Source of the DNA: JAKFEW01 sp036675505
Lineage (GTDB): Bacteria; Cyanobacteriota; Sericytochromatia; S15B-MN24; JAQBPE01
Direction of reading: 5' to 3'
Assembly: GCA_036675505.1 (NCBI GenBank)
Contig: JAKFEW010000160.1
Location: 124,001-188,000, forward strand
DNA: 64,000 bases
Shown here: piece by piece, positions 1-9,395 of the stretch
How the letters are laid out: each line of letters begins with the position of its first letter
Position numbering within the stretch: position 1 is the first letter of the stretch
The notes under the pieces: generated by a model
Databases searched by the model: none
Told to the model about the DNA's origin: nothing
Seen by the model: only the letters and a program-made list of their open reading frames with translations
Made by a program: the position numbers and the translations under genes

Positions 1-2
1 CT

Positions 3-713
3 TCGCCGCAGGAGATCCAGGGCATCTCGCGCGACATGCGCTCCCTCTCGACGGGCCTGCTGCGCACCTACGAAGGCTTCTTCGGCCAGACCCAGGCGGC
101 CGCCAACCAGCGCACCGCGCAGGATCTCCGCAACCTGGTCGGGCAGGTCGACCAGCTCGCCAGGACGCTCAACGCCACGGTGGGCGATCCCGAGATCCAG
201 CGCGATCTCAAGGACACGGTGCGCAACATCCGCGAGCTGACCGTCCGGGTGGGCGGCATCGCGTCGGTGACCGAAGCGCGGAACTTCCAGGGCTTCAAGA
301 TCGAGCCGCACATCCAGGGCATCGCGGCCAACACGCCGGCGGGCACGGGGCTGGCCGCGAACCTGGGGGTGAAGGTCAACCTCGCCAACAACCACCTCGC
401 GGCGGGTATCGAGCAGGTCGGCGAGGGCAACTACTTCAACTTGTCGCTCGGCGACAGCCGCGTATGGGGCCCGACGGGCTATCATTTCGGGTTAATCCGC
501 TCGAAAATCGGGGTAGGAATCGACTACGGCTTGAACGATCAAATCTCGCTCCTGGGCCAGCTTTACGACCCTTTCCGCCCCACTTTCCGGCTCGGCACCT
601 CGTACTTCCCTCTCGCCGGCAGCCAATACGGCCTGCTGGCGCAGTGGGCCCGCACCGTTCAGACCAACGAAAACTACATCTGGCTCGGCGTCGAATGGCG
701 ACCCGTGAACTGA
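3..713 (+). CDS. MCE (MlaD-like) family protein, C-terminal part
   Basis: The reading frame is open to the window edge, so the N-terminal MCE domain lies upstream. What is visible is a helical stretch typical of the region after an MCE domain (residues such as LNATVGDPEIQRDLKDTV) and then a beta-rich end with the pattern GLIRSKIGVGIDYGLNDQIS. That end resembles the C-terminal barrel-like segment of MCE proteins in several Gram-negative phyla. Family members bind phospholipids as substrate-binding parts of ABC systems moving lipids between inner and outer membrane. Partner permease and ATPase genes would be upstream and are not seen. The stop is TGA at 711-713. The next gene starts 191 bases downstream on the same strand. 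Family call fairly confident; transport role inferred from family. Confidence 0.7.
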   Translation, partial: SPQEIQGISRDMRSLSTGLLRTYEGFFGQTQAAANQRTAQDLRNLVGQVDQLARTLNATVGDPEIQRDLKDTVRNIRELTVRVGGIASVTEARNFQGFKIEPHIQGIAANTPAGTGLAANLGVKVNLANNHLAAGIEQVGEGNYFNLSLGDSRVWGPTGYHFGLIRSKIGVGIDYGLNDQISLLGQLYDPFRPTFRLGTSYFPLAGSQYGLLAQWARTVQTNENYIWLGVEWRPVN

Positions 714-904
714 GCCAGGAGCGCCGGTGGCTCCAAGCAAGTGACACATTGCGCCAGGGTTACGCATTTGGGGCACAGGGGTAAGTGACATAGTGTCGGA
801 TTCGGATCGCCGAATCCCTCGTGCCCGGCGCCCGCGGCACAAGACCAGGCAACGAAATCTCCCGCAGCCGATCGCGGCAGCGGTTTCCCAGTGGAAGAGG
901 ATTA

Positions 905-3900
905 ATGACGACCGAAGTGATCGCGAGCCGTTACAACGTCATCAAGAAGCTGGGCGAAGGCGGCATGGGCCTGGTCTACCTGGTGGAGGACACCACCAAC
1001 GGCCAGAAGGTCGCTCTCAAAGCCCTGCTGGCGAAGCTGGGCAAGAGCGAAGAATTGATCCTGCAGTTCAAGCAGGAGTTCCGCCAGATGGCGGCGCTCA
1101 AGCACCCGAACTGCTGCGCGGTGTACGACTACGGCCAGCTGCCCGACGGCGCGCCGTTCCTCACCATGGAGGTCGTGCCTGGCCACGGCCTCGACGAGCT
1201 CGTGATCGAAGGCAAGACCAAGGATTCCGAGACCTTCAAGAGCATCTTCTCGCAGCTGATGCTGGGCCTGGGCTACGTGCACCAGCAGGGCTTCGTCCAC
1301 TGCGACATCAAGGACGAGAACGCCCGCGTGCGCCCCGACGGCGAGGTCCGCCTGATGGACTTCGGCCTGATGGAGCGCGCCGGCCGCGCCGGCGGCGCCA
1401 TCAAGGGCACGCTCGGCTACATGTCGCCCGAGATGTCGAAGGGCGGCCGCCTCGACCAGCGCGCCGACCTCTACTCGATGGGCTGCCTGGCGTACCAGAT
1501 GCTGACGGGCCAGCTCCCCTTCCCGAGCCAGAACCCTGTCGAGATCATCAAGGCGCACATCAACGACACGCCGACGCCGCCTTCGAAGCTCAACCCCGAC
1601 ATCGATCCGCTCTACGAGAAGATCATCATCAAGCTCATGCAGAAGGAGCCGCTGGCCCGTTACCAGTCGGCTTTCGACGTGCTCGAGGACCTCGGCATCG
1701 AAGTCGCCGAGGGCATGGGCGGCAACTTGCTCAGCGCGCCGTTCGTCGGCCGCGTCGACGAGATGTCGGCGCTCACCGGCCAGCTCGGCGCGATCAGCAA
1801 GGGCAAGCCCGGCCAGGCGCTGCTGCTCGCAGGCCCCGCCGGCGCCGGCAAGAGCCGCCTGACCGAAGAGTTCCGCTTCGCCGTGCAGATGGAGAACCTG
1901 CCCTTCGTGGTCGGTTCCTCCTTCGAGCAGGGCACCGCGCCTTACGGCCCCTTCGTCGAGGCCCTGCGCGGTCTGCTGCCCGCGCTCCGCGAGCATGCGC
2001 CCGAAGAGCTCGCCAAGCACGGCGCGATCCTCGTGAAGCTGCTGCCCGAGATCGGAGTCGAGCCCGCGCCGGACCTCGATCCGCCCTCCAAGGAGAAGAT
2101 GCGCCTGCAGGCCACCGTCACCGACGTGCTGGTCGCGCTCACCAAGCAGAAGGGCGTCGTCGCGGTCCTCGAGGACTGGCAGTGGGCCGACCCGCTGTCG
2201 AGCGAGCTGCTCACCTACATGCTGCGCAACACGAAGGAGCAGCCGCTGCTCTTCGTGCTGAACTACCGCAACGCCCCCGAGGAAGGCCCGGCCTGGCTGC
2301 CGATGGTCCACCAGCTCTCCTTGCCCGGCCTGACGACCGACGAGATCAAGGGCATGTGCACCTCGATGCTCGGCACCGAGGACATCGGCGAGCAGTTCCT
2401 GGGCAAGATCGTCGAGTTCGCCGAGGGCAACCCCTTCTTCGTGGAAGGGCTCCTCGAGCACCTCGTCCGCAACAAGACCCTGGTGAAGACCAAGGGCAAG
2501 TGGAACTCCGACATCGAGCTCAAGCCCGACCAGATGCCTTCGGGCCTCCAGAACTTGCTGCTCGAGAAGCTGAACTCGCTCTCGGAAGACGGCATGGCGA
2601 TCGCGCGCATCGGCGCCGTCATCGGCCGCGAGTTCGGCCTCGACGTGCTGATGCGCGTCTCGGGCCTCGCGGAAGACAAGCTCTTCGACGCGCTCGGCGA
2701 GCTCGCCGAGCAGGCGATCTTCACCAAGACCGACGAGGGCGCCTACCGCTTCGCGCAGGGCCAACTCCAGGAGGTCCTCTACGCCAACATCGAGGCGGAA
2801 GCGAAGACCCAGCTGCACACGAACGTGGCCCAGGCCCTCGAAAGCCAGATCACGGGCGTCGCGCTCGCCGACGCCACGATGGAGCAAGTCTCGGCGATCG
2901 CCAACCATTACATGCTGTCCTCCGAGAAGGACAAGACCATCACCTACGCCCTCGAGGCCGGTATCCGCAGCGCCAACCTCTTCGCGAACGCCGACGCGCA
3001 CCGCTACCTCTCGGCCGGCCTCGTCCTCGTCAAGGAGGAAGAGACCGCCAAGAAGGGCAAGCTGGCGGCGGCCGGCAAGAAGACCAAGCTCGACTACCTG
3101 CGGTACCTGGGCGACGTCTGCCGCGTGTCGGGCAAGTCCGACGGCGCGAAGGAAGCCTTCGGCGACGCGATCCCGCTCGCCGAGGAGCTCGGCGAGCAGT
3201 TCCACCTCGGCCGGATGCTGACGTCGATGGCCAAGGTCTTCCAGATGCTCAACGACTACCCGGAGGCGCTCAAGTACACCGATCGCTCGATCGAGGTCTG
3301 CCTGGCGGGTGGCGACAAGGCCGGCGCCGCGCGCTGCCTGCTGACCAGCTGCCGCATCAACTTCTTCACAGGCAAGCTCCCGGAAGCCATCGAGCAGACC
3401 AACCAGGCGCTCGGGCTCGCCCGCGAGGCGGACGTGAAGACCTACATCGGCGAGGCCCTCGGCTTCATCGGCCTGATGTACGTCTCCTCGGATCCCGACA
3501 AGCTGGAGGAAGGCGAGTCCAACCTCAAGGATTCGGTCTCGATCCTCACCGAGCTCGGCGATAAGATCGGCCTGAACAACTCCTACAACCTGCTGGGCAA
3601 CGCCCAGAACATGCAGGGCAACCTCATCGACGCCTGGGAGACCTTCCAGCAGAACAAGAAGATCTGCGTGGAGATCGGCCTCAAGGACGAAGAGATCTTC
3701 GCCCTCTTGAACCTCGCGATCACCGCCTTCGAGCTGGGCAACTTCGCCGACGCGATCAAGATGGCGAAGGAAGCGAACGTCATCGCGACGGCGCTCTCCT
3801 CGAAGTTCCCGCTCGGCATGGCCTACACCCTGGAGGCGGCCGCCTCGGCCTACGCCGGCGACCTCACCAAGGCGAAAGACCTGGCGCAGCAGGCGCTCGA

Positions 3901-6379
3901 GCTCTCGCGCGAGATCAAGAACAAGTACCTCGAGGCGCTGGTGCTCCAGTACCAGCTCGAGATCCTCTTCTACCTGGGTCGCCTCGACGAGGGCAAGGAG
4001 ACGGGCGACACGCTGACGATTCTCATCAAGGAGACCGGCAACACGGAGCCCGAAAGCCGCATGCAGGCGATGCTCGGCGAGATCCTCGGCCGTCAGGGCC
4101 AGCCCGAGCCGGGCAAGGAGCTCATCGACCTCGCGGTCGCGGCCTCCTTCAATGCGCACGCCAAGGGCATCCAGGTCCGCGCGCTCAAGGCGCGTGCCTG
4201 GTGGGAGATGCAGGCCGGCCAGATGGCCGAAGCGAAGGCGACGGCGGAGCAGGCCCTGCCCATCTCCGAGAAGATCGGCTCGAAGTTCCAGACCGCCCAG
4301 ATCCGCGGCCTGCTCGGCGAAATTGCCGTCAAGTCGGCCGATGGCCCCGCGGCGATCGCCCACTTCCAGGCGATGCAGAAGGTGGCCGAGGAGCTCGGCT
4401 CGACGCTCTTCCGCGCGATGGCGCTCTACGGCCAGGCGGCAGCGGCCCCCACGGGCAAGACCGCCAAGCAGCAGAGCACCGAGGCGATGAAGCTCGTCAA
4501 GAACCTCGGCGACAGCCTCGACGAGGAGAGCCGCAAGCTGTTCTTCTCGCTGCCCGAGCGCGCCCGCGTCCAGGCGGCGGACCTCACCCAGCTCACCGCC
4601 ATGGGCGGCAGCGGCTCGAAGGAGCAGCGCCTGCTCGCCGTCGGCCGCGAGCTGGTGGAGCTCCTGGGCATCTCCACCGGCGGCTCGTCCGAGGAGATCG
4701 AAGCCCTCGAGCAGGGCAAGAAGCGCCTCGAGCTGGTGCTCGACCTCGCCGCGTCGCTGGCCTCGGCGAAGAACGCCGAGCAGGCGATGAGCAAGGCGCT
4801 CGACCAGGTCATGAACCACACGCAGGCCGAACGCGGCTTCATCATCCTCGAGTCGGAAATGCTGAACGGCCAGGTGATGCGCAGCATTCGCCCGGACGGC
4901 GGCTACCAGGCCGACTGGGCCTTCGCCACCAAGTGGACGGCCGAGGCGAAGTCGACCGGCAGCGGCATCCTCATCACGGACTGTGCCGAGGACGACCGCA
5001 CCAAGGAAGCCGTCAAGGCCGACACGCTGCAAATCCAGACCGCGATCGCCGTGCCCATCAAGCTCGACGGCCAGGTGATCGGTGAGCTCTACCTGGACCG
5101 CGAGTCGTCGGACGGCCTGCAGTTCCAGGAAGACGACCTGCCCTTCGTGGAGCGCATGGCCGAGCAGGCGGCGATCGCCTTCCGCAACGCCGGCGCCGCC
5201 GCCGACATGGACCAGCGCTCGCGTCAGCTCGAGATGCTCAACGAGCTCGCCGAGAAGATCAACGAGACCCTCGTCGTCGAAGAGGTCCTCGACCTCGTCG
5301 TGAAGCTGACCCTCGAGGTCACCAAGGCCGACCGCGGCTTCCTGATGCTGCGCTCGGACGAGAACCCCGAACAGCTGGTCTGCAAGTCGGCCTTCGACCT
5401 CGGCGGCCAACAGCTCCTCGACGAGCGCATCTCGATGTCGATCTGCACCAAGGTGCTCACCACCGGGCAGGCCGTCACGGTCGTCGACGCGACGATGGAC
5501 GAAGAGTTCCAGACCGCGAAATCGATCATGTCGCTCAACCTCCGGACGCTGATGTGCGTGCCGCTGCAAGCCAAGGGCAAGAGCCTGGGCGTGCTCTACG
5601 TCGACAGCCAGGCCGTGGTGAACACCTTCACGGAGAAGGACCTGGATTTGCTGAAGGCGATCGCGGGCCACTCCTCGGGCGCGATCGAAAACGCGACGCT
5701 GTACTCCAGCCTGAACACCCGCGCGGCGGAGCTGGAAGAGGCACTCGCCAAGTACCGCAAGGCCGAGCACGAAGCCTCGACCGACATGCTCACGGGCCTC
5801 AACAACCGCCGCTACTTCCAGGACCAGTCGGCCCGCGAGATCGAGCTCTCGAAGCGGCACCACCGCAACATGTCGGTCATCATGCTCGACGTCGACCACT
5901 TCAAGAAGTTCAACGACACCTACGGCCACGCGATCGGCGACGAGGTCCTCAAGGTCGTCGGCAAGGTGATGCACGAGACCGTCCGGCTCTCGGACATCGC
6001 CTGCCGGTTCGGCGGCGAAGAGTTCGTGACGCTCTGCCCCGATACCGATGCCCAGGGGGCGGCGGTGGTGGCCGAGCGGCTGCGCGAGGCGATCCAGAAG
6101 GTCCAGCTGACGGACCTCGAGGGCAAGCCGATCCCGAACATCACGGCGTCGCTGGGCGTGTCCTCGCTGATGCCGACCGACGAGCGGGTCGCCGAAATCC
6201 TCGAGCGCGCCGACATCGCGCTGTACGCCTGCAAGGCGGGCGGCCGCAACCAGGTGCAGATCTGGCGCGAGGGCATGCTCTCGCCCGAAGAGCTCAAGAA
6301 GAAGGCGGCCAAAGAAGCCGAAGAGGCCGAGGCGGCCAAGGCCAAGGCGGCAGCCAAGGCCGCGGCGGCCAACGCCTGA
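905..6379 (+). CDS. Giant Ser/Thr kinase - AAA ATPase - TPR - 2xGAF - GGDEF protein
   Basis: Predicted 1824 residues, no signal peptide or clear membrane segment. Order: protein kinase (about 10-270; glycine loop GEGGMG 17-22, Lys39, catalytic loop HCDIKDEN from His132, DFG from Asp152), AAA/orphan STAND-like ATPase (Walker A GPAGAGKS 310-317, acidic Walker B near 420-427), TPR-like repeats (about 680-1200), two GAF domains (about 1276-1430 and 1441-1600), and a GGDEF domain with intact GGEEF (1703-1707) plus an RLSD inhibitory site (1694-1697). The tail is Ala/Lys-rich. Start ATG 905 is chosen because GGAAGAGG lies just upstream and the kinase domain starts immediately after; an in-frame start at 821 is possible. 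The catalytic Arg of HRD is Cys, so it is a non-RD kinase; Asp, Lys and DFG are present. Likely a sensor that phosphorylates proteins and makes c-di-GMP. Two paralogs lie at 34217-38788 and 40058-45283. Confidence 0.93.
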   Translation: MTTEVIASRYNVIKKLGEGGMGLVYLVEDTTNGQKVALKALLAKLGKSEELILQFKQEFRQMAALKHPNCCAVYDYGQLPDGAPFLTMEVVPGHGLDELVIEGKTKDSETFKSIFSQLMLGLGYVHQQGFVHCDIKDENARVRPDGEVRLMDFGLMERAGRAGGAIKGTLGYMSPEMSKGGRLDQRADLYSMGCLAYQMLTGQLPFPSQNPVEIIKAHINDTPTPPSKLNPDIDPLYEKIIIKLMQKEPLARYQSAFDVLEDLGIEVAEGMGGNLLSAPFVGRVDEMSALTGQLGAISKGKPGQALLLAGPAGAGKSRLTEEFRFAVQMENLPFVVGSSFEQGTAPYGPFVEALRGLLPALREHAPEELAKHGAILVKLLPEIGVEPAPDLDPPSKEKMRLQATVTDVLVALTKQKGVVAVLEDWQWADPLSSELLTYMLRNTKEQPLLFVLNYRNAPEEGPAWLPMVHQLSLPGLTTDEIKGMCTSMLGTEDIGEQFLGKIVEFAEGNPFFVEGLLEHLVRNKTLVKTKGKWNSDIELKPDQMPSGLQNLLLEKLNSLSEDGMAIARIGAVIGREFGLDVLMRVSGLAEDKLFDALGELAEQAIFTKTDEGAYRFAQGQLQEVLYANIEAEAKTQLHTNVAQALESQITGVALADATMEQVSAIANHYMLSSEKDKTITYALEAGIRSANLFANADAHRYLSAGLVLVKEEETAKKGKLAAAGKKTKLDYLRYLGDVCRVSGKSDGAKEAFGDAIPLAEELGEQFHLGRMLTSMAKVFQMLNDYPEALKYTDRSIEVCLAGGDKAGAARCLLTSCRINFFTGKLPEAIEQTNQALGLAREADVKTYIGEALGFIGLMYVSSDPDKLEEGESNLKDSVSILTELGDKIGLNNSYNLLGNAQNMQGNLIDAWETFQQNKKICVEIGLKDEEIFALLNLAITAFELGNFADAIKMAKEANVIATALSSKFPLGMAYTLEAAASAYAGDLTKAKDLAQQALELSREIKNKYLEALVLQYQLEILFYLGRLDEGKETGDTLTILIKETGNTEPESRMQAMLGEILGRQGQPEPGKELIDLAVAASFNAHAKGIQVRALKARAWWEMQAGQMAEAKATAEQALPISEKIGSKFQTAQIRGLLGEIAVKSADGPAAIAHFQAMQKVAEELGSTLFRAMALYGQAAAAPTGKTAKQQSTEAMKLVKNLGDSLDEESRKLFFSLPERARVQAADLTQLTAMGGSGSKEQRLLAVGRELVELLGISTGGSSEEIEALEQGKKRLELVLDLAASLASAKNAEQAMSKALDQVMNHTQAERGFIILESEMLNGQVMRSIRPDGGYQADWAFATKWTAEAKSTGSGILITDCAEDDRTKEAVKADTLQIQTAIAVPIKLDGQVIGELYLDRESSDGLQFQEDDLPFVERMAEQAAIAFRNAGAAADMDQRSRQLEMLNELAEKINETLVVEEVLDLVVKLTLEVTKADRGFLMLRSDENPEQLVCKSAFDLGGQQLLDERISMSICTKVLTTGQAVTVVDATMDEEFQTAKSIMSLNLRTLMCVPLQAKGKSLGVLYVDSQAVVNTFTEKDLDLLKAIAGHSSGAIENATLYSSLNTRAAELEEALAKYRKAEHEASTDMLTGLNNRRYFQDQSAREIELSKRHHRNMSVIMLDVDHFKKFNDTYGHAIGDEVLKVVGKVMHETVRLSDIACRFGGEEFVTLCPDTDAQGAAVVAERLREAIQKVQLTDLEGKPIPNITASLGVSSLMPTDERVAEILERADIALYACKAGGRNQVQIWREGMLSPEELKKKAAKEAEEAEAAKAKAAAKAAAANA

Positions 6380-6387
6380 GCCGGAAC

Positions 6388-8229
6388 TCAGTCGGGGCGC
6401 CGCTCCAGCGCGTTGTCCCGCTGCTGGGCCGCGCGCAGGCGCGCGACCACGTCGGGGTGCCGGCTGGCGATGTCGGTGAGGCCCTCAGGATCCGTCCGCA
6501 GGTCGACCAGCCATTCAGCCGGTTGGGCCGCCCAGCGCTCCCAGTAGGCCACGTAGCGGTAAGGCCCGGCATAGGTCGCGAGCGACGACCGGTACCGCCC
6601 GCCGTGGCCGAGCTTGCCCACCATCGCCCAGGTGTGGACGGCGCGGTCGGGCGCAGCGTCGCGCCAGAGCGAGCGCCCGGGGAAGCCCGCGGGGATCGTC
6701 TCGTAGACGCGCTCGAGCACGGACGGCACGATGTCGATCGACGACGCCAGGCGCTCGTCGCGCCGCGCCGGCGCCCCGCCGGGCGGGCGGACCACGAGGG
6801 GCACGCGCGTCACCCCTTCGGTGATCACCCCCTGGCCGTGCATGGGATAGACCGCCGTCAGGCCCTCGCCGTGGTCCGCGCTCACGATCACCATCGCGTC
6901 GTCGTACAGGCCGGCGGCCTTGAGCCCGCCGATGAAGCGACCGAGCTCCGCGTCGCCGAAACGCAGGTAGTTGCGGTAAATGCGCCGATATTCCTCGAGG
7001 GTGACGCCCTTGGGTAGCTGGAAGGAATCCACCTTGTACCGGGGGAACTGGCGCATCGGGTCGTCGACGACGCCGGGCGGCGGGATGTCGTAGGCCGGGT
7101 GGTGGGGCACGGCGATGTGGACCCACACGAACGATCGCTGGTCGCGGTGCCGCTCGAGGAACGCGCGACCGCGGGTGAAGACCTCGCGCGTGGCGAAGGG
7201 CTCGTACTGGAAGCGCGGGTCCGGCACGTCCGGCCGGCCGGTGGCGCGGGCCACGATCCAATCGAGCGCGGGCGCGAGCGGCAGGTAGTTCCGCACGTTC
7301 AAGGTGTTCGGCCGGAACGCCGGCGAGGTGTGGAAGGTCTCGGTGAACTCTTCATCGAACCCGAGGGTGCGCATGCCGATGGCCATCGTGAAGGCCCCCG
7401 AGGCGTAGCCCGCCGGCGCCAGGTGGCCGGCGAGGCTCGTCACGGAGCCTGCCCGGTTGACCGCGCCTGGCTTCATGCCAGGCCACACGGTCCGGCCGGG
7501 TGGCATGCCCGAAAGGATCGCCGGCGTGGCGTAAATCGTCAGATCCGCAGCGGCGCGCACGCCGTTGTACGCCGTGCCTTCCCGCGCGAGCGCGTCCATG
7601 TGAGGCGTGGTGTCGAGCGCGGGGTCGAAGACGCCGGTGCTCTGGATCTGCAAGGAGTCGAAGGTGACGAGCACGATCCGCTTCGGCGCGTCCGGCCGGA
7701 TGGCCGCACCCGCCGGCGGGTTCGGCGCCCCGGTCAGGCGGACCTGATCGGTCGCGGCGCTGTACGCCACGTAGGGCAGCATGGCGATCGGCAGGGCCAG
7801 CAGCAAGACGCCCAGCCCCCGCAGCGGGCGATAGAAGAGCGCGCGTTCTTCCTCGCCGAGGGCCGCGAAGCGCGCCGCGACGAGGAGCGGAATGATGGCT
7901 GCGGCCGCCAGCCACGGCCGCGGCGCGCGCAGCGGGCTCATGAAGTAGATGACCAGCCCGATCAGGGCGGCGCTGTAAGCGGCCATCCCCACGAGCGCCG
8001 TCTGGCCGACATGGCGCCAGCCCGGCGTCCACACCGGGAGCCGGCGGAGCAGCAGCGTCGCCGGCACCGCCGCCGCGAACAACACTGCGGCGAAGACGGC
8101 GACCACCCCCAGCATGCGCGGCGTCTCGACCTGCGCGTGGAGCAGCGTCGCGACGCGGAAGAGCGGCATCCCGAGGGCTGCTAGCAGAAACGCGCAGACC
8201 CCGGCGAAGGCGGTGCGGAACGGCGGCAT
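6388..8229 (-). CDS. Membrane-anchored sulfatase-fold (alkaline phosphatase superfamily) protein
   Basis: 613 residues. About five N-terminal membrane segments (within residues 1-155) precede a periplasmic sulfatase-type domain. Metal-site features include VTFDS near residue 190, and VIVSADHGEGL and MHGQG further on. The sulfatase formylglycine motif CxPSR is absent; the corresponding place reads DLTIYATPAILSG, so a Thr nucleophile like that of LtaS or EptA-type phosphotransferases is more likely than a true sulfatase. The substrate cannot be named; a lipid-linked phosphoryl or phosphoethanolamine group is one possibility. Start ATG 8229 is 7 bases after the stop of the yggT-like gene, so it is probably the last gene of the yggS-sepF-proC-yggT transcript. 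No Shine-Dalgarno is obvious. It ends 8 bases from the end of the convergent kinase gene. Confidence 0.8.
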   Translation of the reverse strand: MPPFRTAFAGVCAFLLAALGMPLFRVATLLHAQVETPRMLGVVAVFAAVLFAAAVPATLLLRRLPVWTPGWRHVGQTALVGMAAYSAALIGLVIYFMSPLRAPRPWLAAAAIIPLLVAARFAALGEEERALFYRPLRGLGVLLLALPIAMLPYVAYSAATDQVRLTGAPNPPAGAAIRPDAPKRIVLVTFDSLQIQSTGVFDPALDTTPHMDALAREGTAYNGVRAAADLTIYATPAILSGMPPGRTVWPGMKPGAVNRAGSVTSLAGHLAPAGYASGAFTMAIGMRTLGFDEEFTETFHTSPAFRPNTLNVRNYLPLAPALDWIVARATGRPDVPDPRFQYEPFATREVFTRGRAFLERHRDQRSFVWVHIAVPHHPAYDIPPPGVVDDPMRQFPRYKVDSFQLPKGVTLEEYRRIYRNYLRFGDAELGRFIGGLKAAGLYDDAMVIVSADHGEGLTAVYPMHGQGVITEGVTRVPLVVRPPGGAPARRDERLASSIDIVPSVLERVYETIPAGFPGRSLWRDAAPDRAVHTWAMVGKLGHGGRYRSSLATYAGPYRYVAYWERWAAQPAEWLVDLRTDPEGLTDIASRHPDVVARLRAAQQRDNALERRPD

Positions 8230-8236
8230 CGCTGCG

Positions 8237-8521
8237 CTAGCGGAACAGGCCGGTGACGAGCATGATCAGCAGATATTCGGCCACTTGCAAGGTGAGGATC
8301 GCGAGGATCGGCGAGAAGTCGAGCCCCGCCATCGGCGGCATCATGCGCTGGAAAGGCCGCAGGATCGGCTCGACGATCGTGTCGAGGAACTTCACCAGCG
8401 GGTGGTGCCGATCCATATTCGGAAAGAACGACATGAACGCCCGCACGATGACGAGCAGGATGAGGGCCTGCACCGTGTAGTGGATGGTGGTGGCGAGGGT
8501 GGCGCTGAGTGATGAATCCAC
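8237..8521 (-). CDS. yggT: YggT family membrane protein
   Basis: 94 residues, the usual size for one YggT repeat, with two membrane segments (about 10-32 and 68-92) around a conserved loop containing VEPILRPFQRMMPP and LDFSPILAI. The start is GTG 8521, supported by GGGAG six bases upstream. The gene lies 43 bases after proC in the yggS-sepF-proC-yggT order. In other bacteria this neighbourhood (ylmE-ylmF-ylmG) is linked to cell division and membrane or photosystem assembly, but the molecular role of YggT is not known. Family identification is firm; function is not. Confidence 0.9.
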   Translation of the reverse strand: MDSSLSATLATTIHYTVQALILLVIVRAFMSFFPNMDRHHPLVKFLDTIVEPILRPFQRMMPPMAGLDFSPILAILTLQVAEYLLIMLVTGLFR

Positions 8522-8564
8522 GAGAAGCTCCCAAAGGGCAGGACGCGGGCCATTCTAGCACGTT

Positions 8565-9383
8565 TCAGTGCGTCGGCTTCACGTCGCCCGAAAGCGCCTC
8601 GGAGCGCAGGGTGGCCGCCTTGACCGCCTGAATTAGGATCGACCGCAGGGCGGCCGCCTCGAGCACCTGCAGGCCCGCGGCCGTGGTGCCGCCGGGCGAG
8701 GTCACCTGCTCCTTGAGCTCGGCGGGGTGGTGGCCGGTCTCCTTCACCATGCGCGCGGAGCCGATCACGGTCTGGAGCACGAGCTGGCGCGCGATGCGAC
8801 GCGGCAGGCCGGTATAGACGCCGGCTTCGATCAACGCCTCGAGGATCAAGAAGACGTAGGCGGGGCCGCTGCCGGACAGGCCGGTGACGCTGTCGAAGTA
8901 GGACTCGGGCAGCTCCACGACCTCGCCGACCGCCTCGAAGAGGGCGATCGCCCGGGCCTTCTGCTCGGGCGTCGTGGCCGCGTTGGCCGTGAGGGCCGCC
9001 ATACCCTCGCCGAGCAGCGACGGCGTGTTGGGCATGACCCGCACGATCGGCATGCCGTCCGGCAGGTGGGCGGCCAGGTCGCGCAGGGTCTTGCCGGCCA
9101 GGATCGAGGTGACCAGCGTGCCCGGCCGCCAGACGTCCTGCAGGCTGTCGAGCACGTCGGCCATGTTGTTCGGCTTGACCGCGAGCAGCAGGTGCGGCGC
9201 GACCGCGCAGTCGCGGTTGTTGGCCGTGACCTGCACGCCGAACTCAGAGGCGAGGTACTCGCGCCGCGTGTCGAGCGGGTCGCTGATCAGGATCTGGGCC
9301 GCCGGGTAGAGGCCCCGCGCGAGGATGCCGCGGACGAGGGCTTCGCCCATCGCGCCGCCGCCGATGAATGCAATCTCGGCCAT
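8565..9383 (-). CDS. proC: Pyrroline-5-carboxylate reductase
   Basis: 272 residues, full length for the family. Catalyses NAD(P)H-dependent reduction of 1-pyrroline-5-carboxylate to proline, the last step of proline synthesis, in the cytosol. The N-terminal Rossmann loop is FIGGGAMGEALVRG (GxGxMG type). The C-terminal helical domain has the characteristic TGLSGSGPAYVF and EQVTSPGGTTAAGL signatures. Start ATG 9383 is 12 bases after the sepF stop, so the two are surely co-transcribed. Clustering of proC with sepF and yggT is widespread without a known metabolic reason. Nothing unusual in the sequence. Confidence 0.97.
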   Translation of the reverse strand: MAEIAFIGGGAMGEALVRGILARGLYPAAQILISDPLDTRREYLASEFGVQVTANNRDCAVAPHLLLAVKPNNMADVLDSLQDVWRPGTLVTSILAGKTLRDLAAHLPDGMPIVRVMPNTPSLLGEGMAALTANAATTPEQKARAIALFEAVGEVVELPESYFDSVTGLSGSGPAYVFLILEALIEAGVYTGLPRRIARQLVLQTVIGSARMVKETGHHPAELKEQVTSPGGTTAAGLQVLEAAALRSILIQAVKAATLRSEALSGDVKPTH

Positions 9384-9395
9384 GCTTCCGCAGTG

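Noticed and set aside
902..5974. Very long open frame on the minus strand opposite the first kinase (similar ones oppose the other two kinases)
   Set aside because: GC-rich third positions keep the antisense frame open; its translation is a compositional shadow rich in Leu, Arg, Val and His without domains, while the sense strand has clear motifs.
6388..8229. Arylsulfatase
   Set aside because: No CxPSR formylglycine motif; the site has Thr/Ala/Pro instead.
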